NCBI RefSeq assembly: GCF_000620645.1
Contig: NZ_JIAV01000015.1
Span: 124,001-188,000 of the forward strand
Direction: 5' to 3'
DNA: 64,000 nucleotides
Source: Nocardioides sp. URHA0032
Lineage (GTDB): Bacteria > Actinomycetota > Actinomycetes > Propionibacteriales > Nocardioidaceae
This document shows, piece after piece, positions 39,522 to 47,617 of the stretch (its first letter is position 1; each line of letters opens with the position of its first letter). Below the pieces are notes generated by a model. It saw only the letters and a list, made by a program, of their open reading frames with translations. It was not told the origin of the DNA and searched no databases. The translations under genes were made by a program, and so were the position numbers.

Positions 39522-41123
39522 TCAGGACAGGCCGAGGGCCCGCGCGGACTCCTCGCGCATCTGGACCTTGCGGATCTTGCCGGTCACGGTCATCGGGAAC
39601 TCGTCGACGACCATCACGTAGCGCGGGATCTTGTAGTGCGCGAGCCGGCCGTCGACGAAGGCACGGACGGCGTCCGCGTCGAGCGGCTCGGCGCCGTCGC
39701 GCAACTTGATCCAGGCGCAGAGCTCCTCGCCGTACTTCTCGTCCGGTACGCCGACGACCTGGACGTCCTCGACGTCGGGGTGCTGGTAGAGGAACTCCTC
39801 GATCTCGCGGGGGTAGATGTTCTCCCCACCGCGGATCACCATGTCCTTGATCCGGCCCACGATGGTGCAGTAGCCGTCCTCGCGCATCTCGGCGAGGTCG
39901 CCGGTGTGCATCCAGCCGTCGGCGTCGATCGCCTCGGCGGTCTTCTCGGGGTCGTCCCAGTAGCCGAGCATCACCGAGTAGCCGCGGGTGCACAGCTCAC
40001 CCGTCTCCCCGCGCTCCACCGTCGCCCCGGACACCGGGTCGACGATCTTCACCTCGACGTGCGGGTGGACCCGGCCGATCGTGGCGGTACGCCGCTCCAG
40101 GTCGTCGTCGGAGCGGGTCTGGCAGGAGACCGGCGACGTCTCGGTCATGCCGTACGCGATCGACACCTCCGCCATGTGCATGTCGTTGACGCAGCGCTTC
40201 ATCACCTCGACCGGGCAGATCGAGCCGGCCATGATGCCGGTGCGCAGCGACGACAGGTCGTGCTCGGCGAACGTCGGGTGGTTCTGCATCGCGATGAACA
40301 TCGTCGGCACGCCGTACACGCCGGTGCAGCGCTCCTCGGCGATCGTGCGCAGGGTGATCTCGGGGTCGAAGCCCGGCGCGGGGATCACCATCGTGGCGCC
40401 GTGGCTGGTGCAGCCGAGGTTGCCCATCACCATCCCGAAGCAGTGGTAGAACGGCACCGGGATGCACAGGCGGTCCTGCTCGGTGAAGCCGATCAGCTCG
40501 GTCGTGAAGTAGCCGTTGTTGAGGATGTTGCGGTGGCTGAGCGTCGCGCCCTTGGGGTAGCCGGTCGTGCCGGACGTGTACTGGATGTTGATCGGGTCGT
40601 GCGGCGACAGGGTCCAGGTCACCACGTCGGCGAGCGACCCCTGCGCCGAGGCCAGGGCGTCCCACTCCGGCGAGCCGAGGTAGACGACCTGCTCGACCGG
40701 GGTCTGGTCGACGACCTCGGTGACCATCGCGCGGTAGTCGCTGGTCTTGAACGAGGGCGCCGAGACGAGCAGCCTCGTGCCCGACTGGTTCAGCGCGTAC
40801 GACAGCTCGTGGGTCCGGTACGCCGGGTTGAGGTTGACCAGGATCGCGCCGATCCTGGCGGTCGCGTACTGGGTCAGGGTCCACTCGGCGCAGTTGGGCG
40901 ACCAGATGCCGACCCGGTCGCCCTTGCCGATCCCGGCGCGGACGATCCCGACGGCGAGTGCGTCGACGTCGCGGTCCAGCTCCGCCCAGGTCCACCGCCG
41001 GCCGGACGCCACGTCGACGAGGGCCTCGCGCTCGCCGTACGCCGCGACCGTGCGCTCGAGGTTCGCGCCGATCGTCTCCTCGAGGAGCGGCGGCTGGGTC
41101 TCTCCGGCGGCGTAGGACTCCAT
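39522..41123 (-). CDS. AMP-binding acyl-CoA synthetase (medium/long-chain type)
   Basis: A 533-aa adenylate-forming enzyme, activating a carboxylic acid to acyl-CoA. P-loop [11 protein letters not shown] (182-192), the A5 motif [12 protein letters not shown]7 [11 protein letters not shown]8 [20 protein letters not shown] and the catalytic Lys516 (VTGKIRK) are all present. It most resembles FadD-type fatty acyl-CoA synthetases. TAGTTT (complement of 41131-41136) lies 7 nt before the ATG and overlaps the stop of the upstream reductase gene, so it can be expressed alone. Confidence 0.94.
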   Translation of the reverse strand: MESYAAGETQPPLLEETIGANLERTVAAYGEREALVDVASGRRWTWAELDRDVDALAVGIVRAGIGKGDRVGIWSPNCAEWTLTQYATARIGAILVNLNPAYRTHELSYALNQSGTRLLVSAPSFKTSDYRAMVTEVVDQTPVEQVVYLGSPEWDALASAQGSLADVVTWTLSPHDPINIQYTSGTTGYPKGATLSHRNILNNGYFTTELIGFTEQDRLCIPVPFYHCFGMVMGNLGCTSHGATMVIPAPGFDPEITLRTIAEERCTGVYGVPTMFIAMQNHPTFAEHDLSSLRTGIMAGSICPVEVMKRCVNDMHMAEVSIAYGMTETSPVSCQTRSDDDLERRTATIGRVHPHVEVKIVDPVSGATVERGETGELCTRGYSVMLGYWDDPEKTAEAIDADGWMHTGDLAEMREDGYCTIVGRIKDMVIRGGENIYPREIEEFLYQHPDVEDVQVVGVPDEKYGEELCAWIKLRDGAEPLDADAVRAFVDGRLAHYKIPRYVMVVDEFPMTVTGKIRKVQMREESARALGLS

Positions 41124-41133
41124 GGAGGCGAAA

Positions 41134-41688
41134 CTACGCCTGCCTCCTGAAGACCTGGTACTGCACGCCGTTGGAGAACGCGGTGCTCTCGGCCAGGGTC
41201 AGCTTCACCTTGTCCTCGGCGTCGTCCGGGAACAGCCGGCGGCCGCTGCCGAGGATGACCGGGAAGACCGTGAGCCGCAGCTCGTCGACCAGCCCGGCCA
41301 CCAGCAGGCTCTGCGTGAGGGCGATGCTGCCGGTCACGTTGATCGGCCCGCCGTCGCCCTCCTTGAGCGCCGCGACGTCGTCGAACGAGATGACCGTGGA
41401 GTTGTTCCACTCGGGGTCGGTGACGGTCGAGGACACGACGTACTTGGGCATCGCGTTGAACTTCGCGAAGTAGTCCATCGTGGGCCAGACGGCCGCGAAC
41501 GCCTCGTAGGAGCGGGCGCCCAGCAGGAGGGCCGCTGCCTCCTCCTGCTCGCGGGCCTTGGCCTCGTAGACGGCCGGGTCGGGCTCGACGTCGAGCGTCC
41601 AGCCGGTGTGCCGGTAGCCGGGCTCCCCGCCGGGCGCCTCGGCGACGCCGTCGAGGGAGACGAAGTGGGTGGTGACCAGGGTGCGCAT
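41134..41688 (-). CDS. Dihydrofolate reductase family (RibD C-terminal-like) protein
   Basis: A 184-aa protein of the RibD/DHFR-like superfamily (YyaP/YwjB type). Visible: [17 protein letters not shown] at the N-terminus, [51 protein letters not shown] and [25 protein letters not shown]-dependent reductase by family; not a housekeeping folate enzyme. Shine-Dalgarno GGGAGGAA lies before the ATG. Its stop codon is part of the next gene's -10 box. Confidence 0.9.
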   Translation of the reverse strand: MRTLVTTHFVSLDGVAEAPGGEPGYRHTGWTLDVEPDPAVYEAKAREQEEAAALLLGARSYEAFAAVWPTMDYFAKFNAMPKYVVSSTVTDPEWNNSTVISFDDVAALKEGDGGPINVTGSIALTQSLLVAGLVDELRLTVFPVILGSGRRLFPDDAEDKVKLTLAESTAFSNGVQYQVFRRQA

Positions 41689-41760
41689 CGGAGTTCCTCC
41701 CGTGGGTATGGATCTGTCAGCAACTCCACGAACGGGTGTGCCCCGGTACGACAGGTCGGG

Positions 41761-42171
41761 TCAGGACTTCTGCTCGGCCATCCGGACCAGGGCCTCGAGC
41801 GCCTTCGGGGTGTCACCCGTGACGATCGGCCCGACGTCGGCGGCACCGGGCCCGGAGAGGTGCGTGCGCACGGTGACCTCCGAGCCCGTGTCGGTGGCCT
41901 TGACCTCGTGGTCGATGTGGATGACCAGGTCACCCATCGTGACCCGGTCCAGGAACCGGCTGTTCGGCTCGACGATCTCGAGGACGAACGGCGCCTCGAG
42001 GCCACCGACGAGGGTCATCGTCCCCGCGGCGCCCTCGGCGAAGTGGCCCTCCATGCAGACCTGCTGCACGGACGGGTCCCAACAGTGCCAGCTGCCGACG
42101 TCCGACCACAGGTGCCAGACGTCCTTCGGAGATGCGCTCGTCGTGACGGTGCCCTCGTACTCGAAGCTCAT
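41761..42171 (-). CDS. SRPBCC family protein
   Basis: A 136-aa START/Bet v1-like fold protein, of the polyketide-cyclase/dehydrase type that binds hydrophobic ligands. Typical pieces are TTSASPKDVWHLWSDVGSWH, WDPSVQQVCMEGHFAEGAAG and a C-terminal helix (PKALEALVRMAEQ). TAGCGT (complement of 42178-42183) ends 6 nt before the ATG. The ligand is unknown. Confidence 0.87.
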   Translation of the reverse strand: MSFEYEGTVTTSASPKDVWHLWSDVGSWHCWDPSVQQVCMEGHFAEGAAGTMTLVGGLEAPFVLEIVEPNSRFLDRVTMGDLVIHIDHEVKATDTGSEVTVRTHLSGPGAADVGPIVTGDTPKALEALVRMAEQKS

Positions 42172-42266
42172 AGAGGCACGCTACGCATCCGCCTCCGTCG
42201 CGGGAAGGCCGCGGGAACCACCGGGTCGAGATAGTTCTGGACGCCGTGGTCGGCCGCACACGAAGC

Positions 42267-42306
42267 GATGGGCCCCGCCGATCCCTGGGGATCGACGGGG
42301 CCCATC
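42267..42306 (-). terminator. Terminator of the immune-inhibitor-A gene
   Basis: GATGGGCCCCG (42267-42277) pairs with CGGGGCCCATC (42296-42306); after one mismatch, CGATCC/GGATCG close a 4-nt loop. It lies 15 nt past the stop on the minus strand. Confidence 0.88.
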
Positions 42307-42320
42307 ACGTCATCCGCGTG

Positions 42321-44693
42321 TCAGCTGGCCTTCGGGGTGTGGACCCGAACGATCATCACGCCGTTCCTCTTGACCTTGAGCACCGTGATCGTGGTCCCGG
42401 TCTTCGGCGGGTTCACGCCGATCCAGCCCGGCTTGTACGAGCCGGGGTGGTCGGCCGCACCGTGCTTGTCGCGCGAGTGCCACCAGGTCTGGGTGTCGTC
42501 GAACTTCGACACGGCCTTGCGGGCGGGGAGGTTGACCTTCTCGCCGTTCAGCCAGACCGTCTGGGCGTCGGTCTTCCTGACCCCGAACGTGGAGTCCAGC
42601 GTCTGGACCTTCGTCCGGAGCAGCTGGTCGCCCAGGTGCACCAGACCCGGGTGGGCGTCGACCGGGAGGATCTGGCCCTCGCCGGGGTGGTCACCCACGT
42701 TGTTGTCGCTGTACTCGGTGTTCCAGTACGAGATCAGCGCGCCCGGCTGGAACTTCAAGAAGTCCACCCAGTTCGACATCTTCAGGCTGTGCACGTTGCG
42801 GAAGTTGTAGACGTGCGACAGCAGGTTGTCGTTGCCGACGTACTGGCGGTTGTCGACGATGTAGGCGTTCATGAACGACTGCATCTCGTGACCGGTGGTG
42901 GTACGGAAGCCGTCGAGCGTCCAACCCTCGTCGGTCTCGGCGGTGCCCAGGGTGGTGCCGTCGAGCGCCACGTTGTCGACCCGCAGGCCGGTGCCGGCGA
43001 CAGCCGGGTCCGTGACGTAGTGGAACCGGACGCCGGTCGCGTCGGCCGGGATGTCGGCGGTCAGGTCGGCCCACTCGCCGTCCGTGGTGCCCGACGTGCC
43101 GTTGTTGTCAGCGGCGTCACTGAGGTTCGTCGGGACCGGCGCCCAGTCCGAGCTGGCGGTCTTCGACTCGACGTACCAGTAGTCGTAGTCCTTCTCGGTG
43201 TCGTAGCTGACCTCGGCGGTCAGCTGGCCACCAGCGGCGACGTCGTGGGCCATCGAGGTGCTGATCTCGTTGCCCTTGTCGCTGTAGAAGTACTTCGTCC
43301 CGCCGTCAGCGGCCGGGTCGCCCAGGTCCAGCGGGACCTGGCGGTTCGGCAGCATGACGAGCGCGGCCTTCTTGCCGGCGCTGTCGGACGAGTTCGGGTT
43401 GATCCGGAACGTCTCGTTCTTGCCGAGGCCGACCTTGCGGTAGTTCAGCCAGCCGAGCTGCAGCTTCTCCCAGGCGCCGAAGGACTGCGGCCGGTCGCCG
43501 ATGCCCTGGTCGCGCTTGGCGGTGCCGCGGGACTGCGACATCAGCGACCAGTGCTCGACGGTGTTCGAGGCGCCACCGGTGTTGCCGGAGGTGTCGTACA
43601 GGTCCGGCAGGCCGAGGTCGTGGCCGAACTCGTGCGCGAAGACGCTCAGGCCGCCGTTCTCGGGCTGGATGGTGTAGTTGCCGACCCACACTCCGGTCGG
43701 GTTGTTCGGGATGTCGACCTTCGCGCCGTTCGGGTCGGACAGACCGCCCTCACCGACGTTGACGCCACCGAACTTGCCGCCGTCCGTCGGGCCGGTGCCG
43801 TAGGGCTCGATCTGCGCGAAGGACTTGTGGCTCCAGATGGCGTCGTTGCCGTACAGCGGGTCGCCGTCGGCCTCGTCGCCGCCCGCGTGGACGATCTGGA
43901 AGTGGTCGATGTAGCCGTCCGGCTCGTTGAAGTTGCCGTCCCCGTCGTAGTCGTACCGGTCCTGCTGGTCGAACGACTTGAGGTAGGCGGTGATCTCGTC
44001 CATGGTCTTGCCGGCCCGGAGCTGATCGTCGACCCAGATGGCGAGGGCGTCACGGATGAGGAAGTACGTGCTGCTGCACACGATGTCGCCGCAGTAGTCG
44101 CGTCCGTAGCGGGCCTCGTTGAACGGGACCTTCACCCAGTCGGTGACCGTGCCGTCGATCGAGTAGTGGCCCGAGGACTGCTGCTGGTAGAACTCCTTCA
44201 TCCGGTTGAAGTAGAGGTTCTGGTAGTGCGACTGGTCGTAGTCGGGCTGCCAGTTGGTGGAGTTGTCCACCTTGCGGTCCGGCTTCGGGATCTGGTTGTG
44301 CAGCGGGCCGTCGACGCGCTGGGCATCGTCCGACTGGCCGGGGTACGCCGAGTGCTGGGTGTTCCCGAACTCGGCGAGCACGACGAAGATCTTGTCGGTC
44401 TGCTCGGGGGTGCCGACGCGGCCGTACTTGCCCTTGCCGAGCTTGACCGAGTCACCGGTGCCGCCGGTGCGGATCTGCTTCTCGAGCGCGGCCCGGTTGC
44501 GCTCGTCGTACTTCTTCTCCCACGGCTGGTCGAAGACGTCCGAGACGACCTTGCCGAGGGCGGGTGCCCCCGGGTCGGCGTACCGGTCCGTGTCGGACGG
44601 CGCCGCGCCGGCCTGCGGGGTGGTGAGCGACAGCGCTGTTGCCGCCGCGATGAGGGTTGCGGTCGCCGAGGCGGCGACGCGGGTCCTTCGCAA
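42321..44693 (-). CDS. Secreted immune inhibitor A-type metalloprotease (M6)
   Basis: A 790-aa secreted zinc protease. I place the start at a TTG (44691-44693) because AGGAGG lies 6 nt upstream and the product then begins with a clean signal peptide (RRTRVAASATATLIAAATAL, cleaved near AGAA). A GTG further up at 44774 lacks such a site. The zinc motif HEFGHDLGLPD (354-364) matches HExxHxxGxxD; the downstream WSLMSQ supplies the Met-turn. The C-terminal third is a jelly-roll-like domain (EWADLTADIPADATGVRFHY). Likely degrades proteins outside the cell. Confidence 0.94.
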   Translation of the reverse strand: MRRTRVAASATATLIAAATALSLTTPQAGAAPSDTDRYADPGAPALGKVVSDVFDQPWEKKYDERNRAALEKQIRTGGTGDSVKLGKGKYGRVGTPEQTDKIFVVLAEFGNTQHSAYPGQSDDAQRVDGPLHNQIPKPDRKVDNSTNWQPDYDQSHYQNLYFNRMKEFYQQQSSGHYSIDGTVTDWVKVPFNEARYGRDYCGDIVCSSTYFLIRDALAIWVDDQLRAGKTMDEITAYLKSFDQQDRYDYDGDGNFNEPDGYIDHFQIVHAGGDEADGDPLYGNDAIWSHKSFAQIEPYGTGPTDGGKFGGVNVGEGGLSDPNGAKVDIPNNPTGVWVGNYTIQPENGGLSVFAHEFGHDLGLPDLYDTSGNTGGASNTVEHWSLMSQSRGTAKRDQGIGDRPQSFGAWEKLQLGWLNYRKVGLGKNETFRINPNSSDSAGKKAALVMLPNRQVPLDLGDPAADGGTKYFYSDKGNEISTSMAHDVAAGGQLTAEVSYDTEKDYDYWYVESKTASSDWAPVPTNLSDAADNNGTSGTTDGEWADLTADIPADATGVRFHYVTDPAVAGTGLRVDNVALDGTTLGTAETDEGWTLDGFRTTTGHEMQSFMNAYIVDNRQYVGNDNLLSHVYNFRNVHSLKMSNWVDFLKFQPGALISYWNTEYSDNNVGDHPGEGQILPVDAHPGLVHLGDQLLRTKVQTLDSTFGVRKTDAQTVWLNGEKVNLPARKAVSKFDDTQTWWHSRDKHGAADHPGSYKPGWIGVNPPKTGTTITVLKVKRNGVMIVRVHTPKAS

Positions 44694-44871
44694 GAGATGC
44701 CTCCTGAGGTGTCGGGGCGTGGTCCGCCCGGGATTCCTGGCAGAGTCCGACACCGGATCGCAGTGCCGAGTCACTGGTCAGGGGGGAGCAGTTGACACGG
44801 CCGGACGCGCCGAGCGGAAGAGCCGGGCCCGTTCGTTATCGGACCGTGACCAAAACCGGGAGATGTCCCGC

Positions 44872-45876
44872 TCAGGGCTCCCGCGCGACCGACATGATCC
44901 GGTCACCGAACCGGACGTGGTCGCCGTCGAGCAGCGTCGTCGGCCGCCCGGCGGTGAGATCGCGCGCGACGCCCTGGCGCAGCAGCACCGATCCGTTCGT
45001 GGATCCGCGGTCCATCACCACCAGCACGCCGTCCGCAACGACCTGCAGCTGCGCGTGGGTCTTCGAGAGCGACATGTCCTCCGAGCGCAGCGCGACGAGG
45101 TGCCCGGGCCTCTCCCCGGACCGCGGCTCGGGCTTGCGGCCGACCAGGGTCAGACCCTCGACGACGAACGACTCGCCCGAGTCGAAGCTGACCCGCCACC
45201 GCGCGACCGGTCCCGGAGCGTCGGGCACCAGCGGGTAGCCCAGCTGCTGCTTCGGCGGGACCGCCTCCCGCACGGCGGCGCGGTGCTGCGGCGCGGCCGC
45301 AGGGGCCGGCCCGGGCGGAGTCACCGGCGGAGCCGGCGGAGGAGTCGCCGGTGGGGGCACCAGTCGCATCGCGGTGAGGTTCACGACGTGCCGAGGCCCC
45401 ACCTCGACCTCCTCCGGCTCCTCGGGCGCCGGGCGTACGTCGAGCACCTCCGAGCCGCACACCCGATCGTGCCAGCCGTGCCGGCGCCCGCTCGGGTCCA
45501 TCGCCGCGGTCCAGGCGAGGGTCGCGGTCCCGAGGCCGAAGGTCGGCAGCGTGGCGAGCCCCAGGACCAGCTGGCGCAGCAGCGCGGGACCGGCGCCGAT
45601 CGGGCCGCCGGTGCCGACGCCGAGGACCCGGATGCCGACCACGGCGTTGCCCGGGGAGCTGCCGGTGAGACCGAGCACGACGGCGAACCCGGCGTACACC
45701 ACCAGCACGACGGCCGCGACGGTGGCGACGCCCGCGACGACCCGGCCGTCGTCGACGAGGTAGCGCCACGCGAGGTACGCCGCGACCGCATCGATCGTCC
45801 ACGCGACCAGCCGGTCGACCGCGAACGCGTAGAACCGGCGGTCCAGGTCGGCCGGTTCGTCGGGCCGGGGGCTCAC
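44872..45876 (-). CDS. RDD-FHA fusion membrane protein
   Basis: A 334-aa protein that starts at a GTG overlapping the previous stop (GTGA). Residues 10-140 are an RDD membrane domain (RFYAFAVDRLVAWTIDAVAA, SSPGNAVVGIRVLG, GRRHGWHDRVCGSEVL). A Pro/Ala linker (165-205) follows, and residues 228-330 are an FHA domain with GRKPE, the SLSKTHAQL stretch and DRGSTNGS. FHA domains bind phosphothreonine; a membrane RDD-FHA protein next to PP2C suggests a phospho-signalling scaffold. No Ser/Thr kinase is in this window. Confidence 0.88.
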   Translation of the reverse strand: MSPRPDEPADLDRRFYAFAVDRLVAWTIDAVAAYLAWRYLVDDGRVVAGVATVAAVVLVVYAGFAVVLGLTGSSPGNAVVGIRVLGVGTGGPIGAGPALLRQLVLGLATLPTFGLGTATLAWTAAMDPSGRRHGWHDRVCGSEVLDVRPAPEEPEEVEVGPRHVVNLTAMRLVPPPATPPPAPPVTPPGPAPAAAPQHRAAVREAVPPKQQLGYPLVPDAPGPVARWRVSFDSGESFVVEGLTLVGRKPEPRSGERPGHLVALRSEDMSLSKTHAQLQVVADGVLVVMDRGSTNGSVLLRQGVARDLTAGRPTTLLDGDHVRFGDRIMSVAREP

Positions 45877-46757
45877 GGGTTGACGACCTGGATGCTCACT
45901 CCGTCCCCGAGGTCGAGCACGGCGCCGGGGATCAGCTGGACGGCGACCCCGGCCTTGAGGTCCTCGGGCGGCAGCCCCGGCTGGACGAGGAGGGTGCCGT
46001 TCGTGGAGCCGAGGTCGGTGACGACGGCGGAGCCGTGGTCGGCACCCGACCCGGGACGGATCTCGAGGTGGGTCGCGGAGATCTCCTGGTGCGGGCTGTC
46101 CACGCGGACCTGGCGCGACTCGTCGCCGGCGCCGGCGCGGGTCTCCGGCGCCCGACCGACCAGGACGACGCGGTCGACGTCGACGGCGTGGCCGCCGGAG
46201 AACAACAGCCGGGCGACCGGCCGGGCCGTGACGGCGGGGGCCGGGGGCTGGCCGGGGATGCCGGGCAGCGCCCGCTCGGGGGTCGGGGTGCCACCCTGGG
46301 TGAGGCCGTCGTGGTCGACGTCGATGCGGGCGTCCTCGTCCTGCCACTCGGCGGACGCGATCCGCACCAGGCCACCGGACAGCACCAGGTCCTCGGCGCC
46401 GTGCTCACCGGACACCTCGAGGTGGATCCGGTTGACACCGGCGATGGTGCGCTCCACCCAGGTCGTCGCGGAGTCGCCGTCGACGTGCACGACCTCGTCG
46501 CCGGCGGCGAAGTGCGCGTACGCAGCGCCCCGGAGCACCACCCGGGTCTCGGCGCCGTCGCGGCTGACGAGCACGAAGCCCGGCAGGTCGCGCAGCCCGG
46601 CGGAGATCAGCGCGTCGAGGGTCTCGTCGAAGCCGGCACCGTCGTCGACGAGCTCCCAGACGCCCGCCACCCGTGCCTTCTCCGACGGCGGCAGCACGAC
46701 GACGGCGTTCTCGCCGAAGATGCCGAACCAGTCGCCGCCGCGGTAGGACCAGCTCAC
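45873..46757 (-). CDS. FHA domain-containing protein
   Basis: A 294-aa soluble protein starting at GTG. The N-terminal 155 residues (MSWSYRGGDWFGIFGENAVV) have no clear match and fold unknown. A Pro linker (165-178) leads to the FHA domain at 185-285: RVVLVGRAPE, SPHQEISATHLEI and VTDLGSTNGTLL carry the phosphothreonine-binding Arg, Ser, His and Asn. It overlaps both neighbours by 4 nt, so it is cotranslated with the PP2C phosphatase and the RDD-FHA protein. Confidence 0.9.
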   Translation of the reverse strand: MSWSYRGGDWFGIFGENAVVVLPPSEKARVAGVWELVDDGAGFDETLDALISAGLRDLPGFVLVSRDGAETRVVLRGAAYAHFAAGDEVVHVDGDSATTWVERTIAGVNRIHLEVSGEHGAEDLVLSGGLVRIASAEWQDEDARIDVDHDGLTQGGTPTPERALPGIPGQPPAPAVTARPVARLLFSGGHAVDVDRVVLVGRAPETRAGAGDESRQVRVDSPHQEISATHLEIRPGSGADHGSAVVTDLGSTNGTLLVQPGLPPEDLKAGVAVQLIPGAVLDLGDGVSIQVVNP

Positions 46758-47587
46758 GAGCCGCCCCCCAGCTTCTCCTCGAGGCTGGCGCGCTGGCGCT
46801 CGGCGTCGTAGGCCTCGTCGGCGCCCTCGGCGGAGATGCCGACGACGTCGACGACGACGGCGGTGGCGTTGTCCTCGCCGCCGGCGACGACCGCGGCCGC
46901 GACCAGCCGGTCGGCGGCGTCCCGCGGGTCGGCCGCCTCCCCGAGGATGGTGGCGATCGTGTCGTCGTCGAGCATGCCGCTGACGCCGTCGCTGCAGAGG
47001 ACGATGCGCTCCGCCTCGGCCAGGGGTACGACGAAGTAGTCGGCCTGCACGCCCACGTCGTCGCCGAGGGCCCGGGTGATGACGTTCCGGTCCGGGTGGG
47101 TCGCGACCTGCCCGGGGGTGATCTGCCCGGCCTCGACGAGCTCCTGGACCAGGCTGTGGTCGGTGCTGACCTGGTCGAGCCGGCCGTCGCCGAACCGGTA
47201 CACGCGTGAGTCGCCGAGGTTCGCGAGCAGCCAGGCCGGGCCGCCGGCCTCCTCGACGAGGAGCGCCGCGACCACGGTGGTCCCCGCGCTGCGGCGCCGT
47301 TCGATGCCGTGGCGCTCCTGCTCGTCGGCGAACTCCAGGATCCGGCGCTGCGCCGCGTCGAGAGCGCCGGCCACGGCGTCCCGGCCGCGGGTCGGGTCGT
47401 AGCCGGCCTCGGCCATCCGGCCGAACTCCTCGACCGCGATCGCGCTGGCGACGTCACCGCCCGCGTGGCCACCCATGCCGTCCGCGACGACGTACACAGG
47501 CGGTACGGCGAGGTAGGCGTCCTCATTGACCTCGCGGACCCGCCCGACGTCGGTCGCAGCACCGTGGTGCAGCTCGACCTGCCTCAT
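46754..47587 (-). CDS. PP2C-type Ser/Thr protein phosphatase
   Basis: A 277-aa PPM phosphatase. Metal-binding motifs: VREVNEDAYL (Asp near 22), VADGMGGHAGGDVAS (Asp35 region), SDGVSGMLDDDTI and GGEDNATAVVVDV. It would reverse Ser/Thr phosphorylation read by the two FHA proteins. I take the ATG at 47585-47587; a longer reading lacks homology and overlaps the divergent gene. CAGGGT (complement of 47595-47600) is 7 nt before the start. First gene of the three-gene operon. Confidence 0.94.
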   Translation of the reverse strand: MRQVELHHGAATDVGRVREVNEDAYLAVPPVYVVADGMGGHAGGDVASAIAVEEFGRMAEAGYDPTRGRDAVAGALDAAQRRILEFADEQERHGIERRRSAGTTVVAALLVEEAGGPAWLLANLGDSRVYRFGDGRLDQVSTDHSLVQELVEAGQITPGQVATHPDRNVITRALGDDVGVQADYFVVPLAEAERIVLCSDGVSGMLDDDTIATILGEAADPRDAADRLVAAAVVAGGEDNATAVVVDVVGISAEGADEAYDAERQRASLEEKLGGGS

Positions 47588-47617
47588 CCCGCGCACCCTG
47601 CCGGTAATTTGGGAGGG

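Noticed and set aside
44800-44860. Sequence resembling a conserved element near secreted-protein genes (GGTCACGGTCCGATAACG on the minus strand)
   Set aside because: It looked like a promoter or riboswitch motif seen upstream of secreted proteins, but I could not match it to a named element or fold a convincing structure.
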